Below, one piece after another: positions 46,901 through 58,803 of a stretch of DNA of 64,000 bases. The first letter of the stretch is position 1. The number at the start of each line of letters is the position of its first letter. The stretch comes from Nannochloropsis salina CCMP1776 (taxonomy: Eukaryota; Sar; Eustigmatophyceae; Eustigmatales; Monodopsidaceae). The DNA lies in assembly GCA_004565275.1 (NCBI GenBank), contig SDOX01000121.1:45070-109069 (forward strand). The letters run 5' to 3'. The position numbers were made by a program, and so were the translations under genes. Under the pieces are notes generated by a model, which worked only from the letters and a program-made list of their open reading frames with translations, was not told the origin of the DNA and did no database searches.

Positions 46901-47049
46901 GCCCGCTTGCCGCACTTCCTTACCTCAAACCGATCGCTCAAAGGGTTATGTCGGACAAATCTTTTGTGACCCACGAGCTGACTCACGCGCTGGGAGGCAT
47001 GCGATCCATTATGATGGCTTACATTCTGGTCAAGTGATAATTCTGCCAT
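43918..47049 (-). CDS. HPPD: 4-hydroxyphenylpyruvate dioxygenase (HPPD)
   Basis: Fe(II)-dependent dioxygenase that turns 4-hydroxyphenylpyruvate into homogentisate, in tyrosine breakdown and, in algae, in tocopherol and plastoquinone synthesis. Exon 1 (47049-46924) encodes MAELSLDQNV onward to VGHKRFVRHNPLSDRFE. Exon 2 (46710-46291) starts MKRFHHLEFYCGDATNTSRR and contains ASYVLQSQELVFVFTAPY. Exon 3 starts at 45993 (ILKDTATGQVKWIAEVLAYP). Later exons give SYGLQRIDHVVSNVPQL (first iron His), YAEFTSTDVGTVDSGLNSL, VLLPVNEPTFGTKRKSQ, GAGVQHIALKTDNIFATMRE (second His), FDFMPKASPEYYQSLPAKIG, TLFLEIIQRVG (iron Glu), CGGFGK, and GNFSELFKSIEEYEKTLNV to TAA. The match runs from end to end and is of the plant/algal type. 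An Ala/Ser/Pro-rich insert sits after TAPY. The junction between exon 3 (near 45890) and the exon at about 45555 does not close in phase as I read it, so one small exon is probably missing from my model. Confidence 0.95.
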
Positions 47050-47269
47050 GATGTGTACCTTGCCTGTGAAGGAAATTTGAGGCACGTGGAATAAAGGAAG
47101 GAAGGCATGCGAGAGGCTTGAGCAACGTTCCACATTTTGCTTTATGACAATCCCTTGTTCATAATTATGAGAGATACGTAGATCTTCATGATTCTAACTT
47201 ATCATTGGCAGCCGAAAACTGGGAAGTAGTTCCGGATGGCACTCGGTCAAGTTTCGTGCATCTTGACAC

Positions 47270-47395
47270 TCGTGTTCCGCCCAGGGGAGACGTCAGCTGG
47301 TATCGTCACCCGTTGTTACATTTAAAAATCCGTTTCTTTTTGCGTACTCATGTTTTCCCCCTCTTTGACACCATCCTGATCATTCGATGGGGGGC
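47270..47395. repeat. Diverged copy of the upstream edge of the 5.6-kb unit
   Basis: Matches 53731-53850 with scattered substitutions (shared blocks include GTGTTCCGCC, AATCCGTTTCTTTTTGCG and CACCATCCT). In units 1 and 2 this sequence lies upstream of the gene, so this block is probably the upstream edge of a lost third unit. Confidence 0.65.
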
Positions 47396-48039
47396 GAGAA
47401 GGGCAACATTTGTACGACACAATTAAATGATGATATTATTGTTTGAATAATACCGCGTAAGATGCGCACTCATGAGCAATATGCGCGTTGGACAGCAGCA
47501 GCACATGACGACACCTGAATACTCGTGAATTGGAAACGAAATAAGGTTGACTTGTAACATTCTAGCGCCAAAGACTTTCCATACAATTGAAAGTTCGCAG
47601 GCAGAATATTTTCAAAAAGAGGAGGCTGGTGGATGCTGCATTTTCTGGTCCGCAGCGCATTTGAAAGGAAGCACAGGGGAAAAAAAACAATTCAAGAAGG
47701 GAAGATACGTTAATTTAGCGTTACACAAAACCCAAAGGCCCATAATCCCTCCTTCCCTCTATTGTACAAATGACTTTGACTTTCTAATTACCAAAATGCA
47801 AAAAATATATTGCGTGTTCAAGTACGATCGCCTTGCATCAAGAACATCCCACATCAAAAATTGTTCAGTCCAACGTTACCTTACACAGATAGTTTCAAGA
47901 CTTGAGGAGCGGTAATCAAAATGATCCTTACCTCCCCCACTGCCTTCAATAACCTTTATTACTCAACAAGATGACAAGCTTTCTTTCATAATACATCTTA
48001 AGCCCGTATCGAATTTTAACTTCATCTCTTTTGTCAATA
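47396..48039. other. Intergenic between duplication remnants
   Basis: AT-rich. An ORF at 47547-47915 (122 codons, plus) is Lys-rich without recognisable similarity or splice context. I support no gene here. Confidence 0.3.
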
Positions 48040-48228
48040 ATTTCCGCTTGGGAAGCCAATCGTTTAGAAAAGCCTCGTCCCTATCCAAAAAAACATTTCA
48101 GGCCCATACATCTTTCGCCGCCGCGCGCCTTTATCCACGGAAAAGACCGGGGAGAAATTGTAAATGCCAGACTTGGTCTCAGTTGCCTTCAGGAAGTAGT
48201 CTCCCTCGAGATGCACCAGAGGCTGGAA
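48040..48228 (-). pseudogene. 3'-terminal fragment of a third beta-helix gene copy
   Basis: Nearly identical to 48820-49000, the 3' end of the intact gene on its right. It encodes only the last part of the protein (DYFLKATETKSGIYNFSPVF onward to YGPEMFF). The similarity stops abruptly at about 48228 and continues into the sequence that begins unit 1. The stop codon TGA of the intact copies reads TGG here, so the fragment's frame runs on for six further residues (WIGTRLF) before its own stop. No upstream coding sequence remains, so it is a truncated relic. Confidence 0.8.
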
Positions 48229-48852
48229 AGGGCAATACACGTACCAGACAATCTGGAGTTTGAGTGATTGAAGATTAATACGGGAGATAGATGTATAAAA
48301 TTGCGTGGCCCGGGACAGCAGAAAAGACATGAAAAAAGATGTGGAAGGATTATGGCGGAAAGCAGCCAGTTGTAGAACTTTGGCGAAGAATTAAAAAAAA
48401 TAAAGTTTTACCTTTACTCTGAAGACATCTTCACAGGCAACATATTTGAAAGGTAGGAAACGAAGGAAAAACTTCGGATGAGTGAAGAGATGGCTTATTA
48501 TTTGAGTCAAACAGAACTCAAACATCCATAACCCTCCTTCCCCATTTTTGACCAAATAATTGTGTAGTTACCGGATGAAAAATTATACAGAGCTTAAAAG
48601 TACTATTGCCTTATTCAGGTTATTCCACTTTCCTTTCACAGTACTCGTTCAGTTCAATCCTACTCAACGCGAGGAATTTTGAGACATAAAGAGCGATCGT
48701 AATAAAGTTTATTCCTCCTCTGTCTCGAACATCATTATCCCCCGACATAATCACAACCTTTCTTTCATAATGCTTTTTGTGTGTGCTTTCTCTCTATTGT
48801 CAAAATACTTTCCGCTTGGGAAGCCAATCGTTTTGAATAGCCTCGTCCCTAC

Positions 48853-51800
48853 TCAAAAAAACATTTCGGGCCCATACATCTTTCGCCGCCGCGCGCCTTT
48901 ATCCACGGAAAAGACCGGGGAGAAATTGTAAATGCCAGACTTGGTCTCAGTTGCCTTCAGGAAGTAGTCTCCCTCGCGATGCACCAGAGGCTGGAATTGG
49001 ACGGCCAGCTTCCCCACCCCTTGCTTGTCCACGTTTATTGTCCCCAAGGGCCAGGAGGCCTCTGCCATCCCTAAGCCACTCCCCACCTTCACCAGACGCA
49101 GTCCGACGGAGGCCCCGGGCGGAAAGTGGGCCAGACTAGCCACGTAGTTGTTGTCGGCTCCATAATGTGCGGAAGTGACGGGGATGGCCGGCTGCTCTGC
49201 ATCCTGTAACGCCACTGAGAACGTAGCCAAGGACGTGCTTTGCCCACCTGGGAGGTTCATATCGTTGTCCAGAAGGCCCCTGGTGTTGTAGGCTGGGACA
49301 TAGATCATGCGGTCGTAGAGCAGCTGCAACGAGCCGACGTCCGTGTTGGCAGGGTCGCTGAAGAAAGCGGTCAACCCCGTTTGGAGGGACGGAGCCTCGT
49401 TACCGGAGGGCTGCAGGCGTTCTAAAACAGATTCCGAACGGTCCCTACTCGTCGCCACAATCATGACCTTGAAGCGCTGGGTCATGTCGTACAATTCAGT
49501 GGCCATAGCCCGGTGGAAGGCGAGGCGCCGTCGCTCGTGACCGTCCGGGAGGCCGTCTTGGAAGGTGGCTTTCAAGAGGGAGTCCGGGGTAGTGTCAGAC
49601 ACGGTGACCTGCAACGTCTCCAGGCCATCCCCCTCCAGAGCCAGGAGACTGGCCACTGCCTCTTGCACCTCCGGTTCAATTAACCCTCCCTGGTCGCCAC
49701 GGCTCGTCACGTCCAAATCAGCCATGATCACGTAGTGCTCCTTGTAGTCGTTCAAGACCGGCCCTTCCTGAGCTGCGACGCTCCCTGGGGCAGCACAGGC
49801 GTCAACATCACAGGAAGAGAGCCCTGGTCCGCTCACGCTGTCTACGTTGCACAGGCTGCAATACCCATCGCGGGCTCCGTTGATGTACATGGTAGTGCGG
49901 TTCGAGGGGGAAGCGGGCGCAACTTTGACCAGAGCATCCTTCATTTCCGAGAATCCCATCCCCGCTGCAAGCAACATTTGCGGGTCCTGAACGATCTTTG
50001 CCAGGGGCCGGAGCTGTGAGGGGTCCCCGAACTCGAGTTCTTTCTTGGAAATGTTGAAAGCCACCAAGCTCAAGTCGCCCGCCGCAAACTGGTCGATCAA
50101 GCCCGGTGCCAGGACCTGGTTGGATCCCATCAGGGCCGTCGCCAGCGCCTGCAAGCGCCGGCGAGTGGCGAAACGTCTTTCTGCATGATCGTGGTCGTCG
50201 TGATCGTCATGGTGGTCATCATGGTGATCGTCATGGTCGTCATGATCCTCGTGTTCTTCGCATCCCATGCCACCAGGGACAAAGAAAGCCTTTCCAGGCG
50301 CCCAAGCTCCATGCTCCGGCTCACAACTACCCGCGATCCAAAAGTCGAAATGCTCGTTCACTAATGCAACAAATTCGAGCACAGGACTGTGTCCCAACAC
50401 AGCCCCCCCAGTCCCGACGTAAACTGCCCCTCCTAGGCCTTGGAAAAACTCAATCCCCGTGATCTCCACCATAGGGCACCCGATCATGACAAGCAGCCCG
50501 GCCGAGACGCCGTAGTACTCTCCGATCCCAAACGTCGTCCAGATCCCTGCGAAATCGTTGACCGGTGCCCCGATCAAGACAGCCGTCCCAGTGGCCACGT
50601 AGCCCAAGCACCCGCTCCCAGCCTCCCCGCCGATCGACATGTACTGAGCGACAGGGGAACCGTGCGAGGAGAATGTACCTGCACCCACAAAGAAGTAGTC
50701 GCCCGCCACGCTGCCCCAGATGGGCCCGCTCCACTGGTTCAGGGGGGTTCCTGTCAAAATCAGCACGCCTGCCCCCACGCAGTAGTCAAGACCAGCCCCA
50801 AAGTAGGCAAAGACACCGTACCACTCGGACCAGGGCACGCCTGTGATGATCTGCACACCTGCCAAGACGGTCAACTCCCCTGTCCCCGTGAAGATCTCTA
50901 CCGCAGAGAAATAGGAGAAGCTGCAGCCGGTGACGACTTGCACGCCTCCTCCCACAAAGAAGGCTTGGCCCACCCCATTGAAAGCGGAGACGGCGTTGGC
51001 CTCCTGGAAGGAGCATCCCGTGTAGATAGCTACACCGCCAAAGACAGCCGTGTTGAAGCCCAGACCGTTCTCCGCGCCGATGACGGTGAAGTAGAACCAA
51101 TGGCATCCTGTGAACCGGACCATCCCAGCCAGCACCAGGACATCGCCCCCGAAATAAATTCGGTCGCTCAGCGGAGTAAGGAGCTCCAAGTCATAAAAGA
51201 CACACGCATTGAAAGAGACGTCTCCGTCGGCGACTAGGACGTGTCCGCCCCAGATCCGGATGCCAATCAGGTTCGTGGTCTGCTCGATCGCGACCATGAT
51301 GTCCTCCACATCGGTTTGGTCAGACGTGAAGTAGATCCCTGTAGGGACAAGAAGACAATTTTCATGAGGCGGGATTCAAGACTGACACGGGAACTACTCT
51401 TTGCTATCATTCTTACCGTTGAAGGTCCCGCCAAGCGCTCCAGGCTCGAAGTAAACACTGCCGCCGCGAATGTCAATCACTTCCCCAGGCTCCGCGTCGG
51501 CAGCCTGTCCTCCTAGCTGCAAGTTCCGGACCATTTCCCGCTCTTCCTCGGTTCGAGGCTCGCGCCAATCGTCCTCCTATGGAGAGATTGAAATCGGTGG
51601 GGGTAACGGGGGCATGTAAACATTCCTTCCGATACAAGAGGCAGACGCATGGCAGAAGGGACGAGGAATGCGATCCCAACCCAGGCAGATGCCACGGAGA
51701 AGACCTCAATATGAAGAGCGTTGCTCGTTACAGTGCCCCTGCCACCCAATACACATTAACTCCTCTGTCAAATTCTCATCGTACCTCCTCGTCCAAGGTA

Positions 51801-53147
51801 ATTTCCTCTCCGCGCAAGTTCCTTCGCGTCTTTTGCTTTCGGAACAAGCCCCAGCGGGGACGCACGAAACCTTTACCGATATTTATACGGACAAATTGCA
51901 GGTCCAGGAACCCTCCTGGGACCACCCGGAAGGCTCGCACGATGTCCTTGCAGTCGATGAAGGGGAGCAGGACACTGTTTCCCATGACTACCACCGCGCG
52001 TGAGATCACAATCTCACGCTCCAGAACGTACGCGTCGGATTCGGAAGACGTCAGGATCACAACGGCGCACGTTTTGCGTTCGATTGCTTCTTCCAGCTCT
52101 CCCGCATTCGCGACCCGGCAAGCATCTTGGTTTCCACTACCAACAGCCAGAGCCAAGGATGCGGCTCCGCCAAGAAGCTTGTTCCCGAACGACGTCGTCA
52201 CCTGCGTGTAAGCGGGAACGGATGTACGTCAGAAGGGGAGGGCTTGATGTCAACGATAAGGTTGATGCGAAAGACGGTATGACATCCGAGGAATGGTGCT
52301 TAAGGGTTAGGGTTAGGGTTGGAGAGTAGACCAGGACAATCGTAAAAAGCGGAGAGACGACAATACTTTAATGGTCTTTTTCGCACAAGCATTGACACTC
52401 ACTATGCGACATGAGAATAGGAACCGGAAGAGAACAAACGTTTCATCAGAAGTGAGAGAAATCCAGTCGTGACACTCAGACTCTCTACTCACTGACCTCG
52501 TCCGCCTTTTCAAAAAATGTTCCTGTATTAGCAGTACTACTCGTCGAGGTTGTCGTCGACGTAGGATCAATGAGCGTTTCAATATAATCATCTGGGAGAA
52601 TTTTCTGTTTTCAAGGTGAATAAATCAGCTTGGTGTCTTATATTTTTCCGGAGGCGCTTTTTCGGGCAACCCGTCTTGTTGAAAACTCTAGGTTGACCAT
52701 CTGATTGTCCCCTTGAAAGTATTTAAACGCATTCACGTACCGTTGTACTTATTTTGTCGTTCTTGTTGGCGCTCTCAGCCAAGGACTCCATGACAATAGC
52801 AGTCTGGACGGTGGACGCACTGGGCTCAGGCCCTTCGAAGGCGACGGGCGTGGTTCTCTGTTTGTATAGAAAGTCATACAATTCAAGGAGTCATACCGCA
52901 AGTTAAGCGTACAGGGATTAAGCTTTTATTGCAAAGGTCTATCGTCATGAAGGACGCCATTACACGGGCTTATGTAATGAAAGCTCAGCTCAATACTCAC
53001 CTTGTCCGTTCTACGCTCGAGGCCAAGTGTGACAGCGACGACTACGACACCCAAGAGCACCAAAGCCACGCCTCCAATCTTAATCCAAGAGTTTCTTCTT
53101 TCATTGTTACTGTTGTCGCTTGCACCGGCCCCTCTGAGATTCGCCAT
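48853..53147 (-). CDS. Large single-pass membrane protein, beta-helix-like repeats and His-rich linker (copy A)
   Basis: Not a family I can name. Exon 1 (53147-53002) encodes a short cytosolic head (MANLRGAGASDNSNNERRN) and one membrane helix (WIKIGGVALVLLGVVVVAVT), so the rest should be outside or lumenal. Then a Ser/Thr-rich stalk (exons near 52855 and 52590), a domain at about 52204-51786 (ACRVANAGELEEAIERKTCA, VVVMGNSVLLPF) like the first coils of a right-handed beta-helix, a short exon (near 51577-51418), and a last exon from about 51340 to 48853. The last exon has some ten Gly-rich units of about 38-40 residues, with cores such as FFVGGGVQVVTGCSFSYFSA, then a His/Asp-rich linker (HEDHDDHDDHHDD...) and a C-terminal region with CSLCNVD and DACAAPG cysteines. 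It ends in a beta-rich part (YFLKATETKSGIYNFSPVFS). Surface adhesion, wall structure or metal binding are guesses from composition. Confidence 0.8.
50179..50264 (-). repeat. His/Asp-codon repeat, copy A
   Basis: In-frame minisatellite of CAT/GAT-type codons coding for alternating His and Asp, about 25 residues. Copy B (at about 55810-55910) is 30 bases longer, which fully explains the 10-residue length difference between the two proteins. Confidence 0.85.
52300..52322. repeat. Telomere-like AGGGTT array, unit 1
   Basis: Three perfect AGGGTT units in a row inside an intron of copy A, between the Ser/Thr stalk exon and the first beta-helix exon. It is also present at the matching place in unit 2. 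Read on the gene's sense strand it is CCCTAA-type and contains CTAAC, so a branch-point role is an alternative. Confidence 0.8.
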
Positions 53148-54476
53148 GCGAGGTTTGGAATGCAAGGGTACCGATGTCCCTCTCCGCAGGCGGTAGCAAT
53201 GTTGTACTGCGAGGCGAGCCTGATGGAATGTTTCCTTGGGAGCTGTGGTTGAGGAGCACGACGTCCAAACCGATGGTGCGATAGTCTGTTTGATTAGAGA
53301 ATAACGTTTTGGTGGGATGACTGGAATGAAAGCCGACACAAATTACTATTCTATAAAGCGAGCGTGCGGTATTCAGTCAAGCACACGACCAGTCCTGAAC
53401 ACTGCACGTCGCCCTTTGCGTCGACGCATAGCCAGTGCTACGCTGGTCAAAATAGGATGAACCCATACTCATGAATGCACGCGGACAGAATGAATGACAG
53501 TTAAAAAAACTATGCAACGCGAAGGGCGATCAACTTTATCACTAAGGACCGTGTTGTCCGTTTTCCGGCGGCGACAGAGAAATTCGTTCGTCTTCGGATG
53601 GCTTCATCAATCCTTGTTCTAGCGTAAGGGACTTTCTCTGGTCAGGCACAAATTTTTTTATCATCTTGCGAGGAATATCAACAGATATGAAAGTCGACAG
53701 AAAACACTCATAAAGGTAGGTGAAATGAAGTGTTCCGCCGAGGGGAGACCTCAACTGTATCGTCACACGTTTTTCATTTGAAAATCCGTTTCTTTTTGCG
53801 GACTTATATTTTCCCCTCTGTTACACCATCCTTATCGTTTGATGATGGCAAAAGGGTAATACACGTACCAGACAATCTGGAGTTTGAGTGATTGAAGATT
53901 AATACGGGAGATAGATGTATAAAATTGCGTGGCCCGGGACAGCAGAAAAGACATGAAAAAAGATGTGGAAGGATTATGGCGGAAAGCAGCCAGTTGTAGA
54001 ACTTTGGCGAAGAATTAAAAAAAATAAAGTTTTACCTTTACTCTGAAGACATCTTCACAGGCAACATATTTGAAAGGTAGGAAACGAAGGAAAAACTTCG
54101 GATGAGTGAAGAGATGGCTTATTATTTGAGTCAAACAGAACTCAAACATCCATAACCCTCCTTCCCCATTTTTGACCAAATAATTGTGTAGTTACCGGAT
54201 GAAAAATTATACAGAGCTTAAAAGTACTATTGCCTTATTCAGGTTATTCCACTTTCCTTTCACAGTACTCGTTCAGTTCAATCCTACTCAACGCGAGGAA
54301 TTTTGAGACATAAAGAGCGATCGTAATAAAGTTTATTCCTCCTCTGTCTCGAACATCATTATCCCCCGACATAATCACAACCTTTCTTTCATAATGCTTT
54401 TTGTGTGTGCTTTCTCTCTATTGTCAAAATACTTTCCGCTTGGGAAGCCAATCGTTTTGAATAGCCTCGTCCCTAC

Positions 54477-57400
54477 TCAAAAAAACATTTCGGGCCCATA
54501 CATCTTTCGCCGCCGCGCGCCTTTATCCACGGAAAAGACCGGGGAGAAATTGTAAATGCCAGACTTGGTCTCAGTTGCCTTCAGGAAGTAGTCTCCCTCG
54601 CGATGCACCAGAGGCTGGAATTGGACGGCCAGCTTCCCCACCCCTTGCTTGTCCACGTTTATTGTCCCCAAGGGCCAGGAGGCCTCTGCCATCCCTAAGC
54701 CACTCCCCACCTTCACCAGACGCAGTCCGACGGAGGCCCCGGGCGGAAAGTGGGCCAGACTAGCCACGTAGTTGTTGTCGGCTCCATAATGTGCGGAAGT
54801 GACGGGGATGGCCGGCTGCTCTGCATCCTGTAACGCCACTGAGAACGTAGCCAAGGACGTGCTTTGCCCACCGGGGAGGTTCATATCGTTGTCCAAAAGG
54901 CCCCTGGTGTTGTAGGCTGGGACATAGATCATGCGGTCGTAGAGCAGCTGCAACGAGCCGACGTCCGTGTTGGCAGGGTCGCTGAAGAAAGCGGTCAACC
55001 CCGTTTGGAGGGACGGAGCCTCGTTACCGGAGGGCTGCAGGCGTTCTAGAACAGATTCCGAACGGTCCCTACTCGTCGCCACAATCATGACCTTGAAGCG
55101 CTGGGTCATGTCGTACAATTCAGTGGCCATAGCCCGGTGGAAGGCGAGGCGCCGTCGCTCGTGACCGTCCGGGAGGCCGTCTTGGAAGGTGGCTTTCAAG
55201 AGGGAGTCCGGGGTAGTGTCAGACACGGTGACCTGCAACGTCTCCAGGCCATCCCCCTCCAGAGCCAGGAGACTGGCCACTGCCTCTTGCACCTCCGGTT
55301 CAATTAACCCTCCCTGGTCGCCACGGCTCGTCACGTCCAAATCAGCCATGATCACGTAGTGCTCCTTGTAGTCGTTCAAGACCGGCCCTTCCTGAGCTGC
55401 GACGCTCCCTGGGGCAGCACAGGCGTCAACATCACAGGAAGAGAGCCCTGGTCCGCTCACGCTGTCTACGTTGCACAGACTGCAATACCCATCGCGGGCT
55501 CCGTTGATGTACATGGTAGTGCGGTTCAAGGGGGAAGCGGGCGCAACTTTGACCAGAGCATCCTTCATTTCCGAGAATCCCATCCCCGCTGCAAGCAACA
55601 TTTGCGGGTCCTGAACGATCTTTGCCAGGGGCCGGAGCTGTGCGGGGTCCCCGAACTCGAGTTCTTTCTTGGAAATGTTGAAAGCCACCAAGCTCAAGTC
55701 GCCCGCCGCAAACTGGTCGGTCAAGCCCGGTGCCAGGACCTGGTTGGATCCCATCAGGGCCGTCGTCAGCGCCTGCAAGCGCCGGCGAGTGGCGAAACGT
55801 CTTTCTGCATGATCATGGTCGTCGTGATCGTCGTGATCGTCATGGTGGTCATCATCGTGATCATCATGGTGGTCATCGTGATCGTCATGGTCGTCATGAT
55901 CCTCGTGTTCCTCGCATCCCATGCCACCAGGGACAAAGAAAGCCTTTCCAGGCGCCCAAGCTCCATGCTCCGGCTCACAACTACCCGCGATCCAAAAGTC
56001 AGTGTGCTCGTTCGCCATGGCAACAAATTCAACAATGGGAGAATAACCCAACACAGCACCCCCTGTCCCGACGTAAACCGCCCCTCCTAGGCCTTGGAAA
56101 TACTCAATCCCCGTGATCTCCACCATAGGGCACCCGATCATGACAAGCAGCCCGGCCGAGACGCCGTAGTACTCTCCGATCCCAAACGTCGTCCAGATCC
56201 CTGCGAAATCGTTGACCGGTGCCCCGATCAAGACAGCCGTCCCAGTGGCCACGTAGCCCAAGCACCCGCTCCCGGCCTCCCCGCCGATCGACATGTACTG
56301 AGCGACAGGGGAACCGTGCGAGGAGAATGTACCTGCACCCACAAAGAAGTAGTCGCCCGCCACGCTGCCCCAGATGGGCCCGCTCCACTGGTTCAGGGGG
56401 GTTCCTGTCAAAATCAGCACGCCTGCCCCCACGCAGTAGTCAAGACCAGCCCCAAAGTAGGCAAAGACACCGTACCACTCGGACCAGGGCACGCCTGTGA
56501 TGATCTGCACACCTGCCAAGACGGTCAACTCCCCTGTCCCCGTGAAGATCTCTACCGCAGAGAAATAGGAGAAGCTGCAGCCGGTGACGACTTGCACGCC
56601 TCCTCCCACAAAGAAGGCTTGGCCCACCCCATTGAAAGCGGAGACGGCGTTGGCCTCCTGGAAGGAGCATCCCGTGTAGATAGCTACACCGCCAAAGACA
56701 GCCGTGTTGAAGCCCAGACCGTTCTCCGCGCCGATGACGGTGAAGTAGAACCAATGGCATCCTGTGAACCGGACCATCCCAGCCAGCACCAGGACATCGC
56801 CCCCGAAATAAATTCGGTCGCTCAGCGGAGTAAGGAGCTCCAAGTCATAAAAGACACACGCATTGAAAGATACGTCTCCGTCGGCGACAAGGACGTGTCC
56901 GCCCCAGATCCGGATGCCAATCAGATTCGTGGTCTGCTCGATCGCGACCATGATGTCCTCCACATCGGTTTGGTCAGACGTGAAGTAGATCCCTGTAGGG
57001 ACAAGAAGACAATTTTCATGAGGCGAGATTCAAGACTGACACGGGAACTACTCTTTGCTATCATTCTTACCGTTGAAGGTCCCGCCAAGCGCCCCAGGCT
57101 CGAAGTAGACACTGCCGCCGCGAATGTCAATCACTTCCCCAGGCTCCGCGTCGGCAGCCTGTCCTCCTAGCTGCAAGTTCCGGACCATTTCCCGCTCTTC
57201 CTCGGTTCGAGGCTCGCGCCAATCGTCCTCCTATGTAGAGATTGAAATCGGTGGGGGTAACGGGGGCATGTAAACATTTCTTCCGATACAAGAGGCAGAC
57301 GCATGACAGAAGGGACGAGGAATGCGATCCCAACCCAGGCAGATGCCACGGAGAAGACCTCAATATGAAGAGCGTTGCTCGTTACAGTGCCCCTGCCATC

Positions 57401-58803
57401 CAATACACAGAAACTCCTCTGTCAAATTCTCATCGTACCTCCTCGTCCAAGGTAATTTCCTCTCCGCGCAAGTTCCTTCGCGTCTTTTGCTTTCGGAACA
57501 AGCCCCAGCGGGGACGCACGAAACCTTTACCGATATTTATACGGACAAATTGCAGGTCCAGGAACCCTCCTGGGACCACCCGGAAGGCTCGCACGATGTC
57601 CTTGCAGTCGATGAAGGGGAGCAGGACACTGTTTCCCATGACTACCACCGCGCGTGAGATCACAATCTCACGCTCCAGAACGTACGCGTCGGATTCGGAA
57701 GACGTCAGGATCACAACGGCGCACGTTTTGCGTTCGATTGCTTCTTCCAGCTCTCCCGCATTCGCGACCCGGCAAGCATCTTGGTTTCCACTACCAACAG
57801 CCAGAGCCAAGGATGCGGCTCCGCCAAGAAGCTTGTTCCCGAACGACGTCGTCACCTGCGTGTAAGCGGGAACGGATGTACGTCAGAAGGGGAAGGCTTG
57901 ATGTCAACGATAAGGTTGATGCGAAAGACGGTATGACATCCGAGGAATGGTGCTTAAGGGTTAGGGTTAGGGTTGGAGAGTAGACCAGGACAATGGTAAA
58001 AAGCGGAGAGACGACAATACTTTAATGGTCTTTTTCGCACAAGCATTGACACTCACTATGCGAACTATAATAGAGGAACTGCAACGATACTAGCATCCAT
58101 CGAGAAGTAAGCAAAATGAGGTCTTGATATCCTAGCTCTTTTTTCACTCACCTCGTCCGCCTTTTCAAAAAATGTTCCTGCGCTTCCAGTATTGCTCGTC
58201 GAGGACGTCGTCGACGTAGGATCAATGAGCGTTTCTGAAGAATCATCCACGAGGGGTTTCTGTTTTGAACATTATGTACGCAATGCAAGTCAGCATTTTG
58301 TCGTGTATTTGTCCGGAGGCTTTTTCGGGCAACGCGTCATGTTTAAACTCTAGGTTGACCATCTGATTGTCCCCTTGAAAGTTTAAACGCATTCACTTAC
58401 CGATGTAGTTGTTTTGGCGTTCTTGTTGACGCTCTCAGCCAAGGACTCCGTAACAATAGCAGGCTGAATGGTGGACGCACTGGGCTCAGGCCCTTCGAAG
58501 GCGACGGGAGTGGTATTCTGTATAAAAAGTCATACAATTCAAGGAGTCATACCGCAAGTTAAGCGTACAGGACTTAAGCTTTCATTGCGACGGTCTATCG
58601 TCATGAAGGACGCCATTACACGGGCTTATGTTATGAAAGCTCAGCTCATCACTCACCTTGTCCGTTCTACGCTCGAGGCCAAGTGTGACAGCGACGACTA
58701 CGACACCCAAGAGTACCAAAGCCACGCCTCCAATCTTAATCCAAGAGTTTCTTCTTTCATTGTTACTGTTGTCGCTTGCACCGGCTCCTCTGAGATTCGC
58801 CAT
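54477..58803 (-). CDS. Large single-pass membrane protein, beta-helix-like repeats and His-rich linker (copy B)
   Basis: Paralogue of copy A with the same exon plan: head and membrane helix from ATG 58803, Ser/Thr stalk, first beta-helix exon (near 57855-57440), short exon, and a last exon of about 2.5 kb ending at 54477. The last exon differs from copy A at very few residues except for two places: the His/Asp linker is 10 residues longer, and the unit just before it carries a cluster of changes (GYSPIVEFVAMANEHTDFW here, GHSPVLEFVALVNEHFDFW in copy A). The stalk exons differ more (ETLIDPTSTTSSTSNTGSAG here). Both reading frames are intact, so both copies are probably functional. Transcription of one unit points toward the other's 3' flank, head-to-tail. 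Confidence 0.8.
57954..57976. repeat. Telomere-like AGGGTT array, unit 2
   Basis: Same three-unit array and flanks as in unit 1, again within the intron before the first beta-helix exon. Confidence 0.8.

Larger units (their letters stand above)
48235..53858. repeat. Tandem duplication, unit 1
   Basis: About 5.6 kb whose left part (from CAATACACGTACCAG) repeats at 53859. It contains one full beta-helix membrane protein gene. The 3' flank and most of the coding sequence are almost identical to unit 2; the 5' exons and upstream sequence are clearly diverged. Confidence 0.9.

Noticed and set aside
55359-57170. Long plus-strand ORFs (243 and 358 codons) opposite copy B, with equivalents opposite copy A
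   Set aside because: They mirror the third positions of a strongly biased coding exon on the other strand and have composition typical of antisense reading frames.
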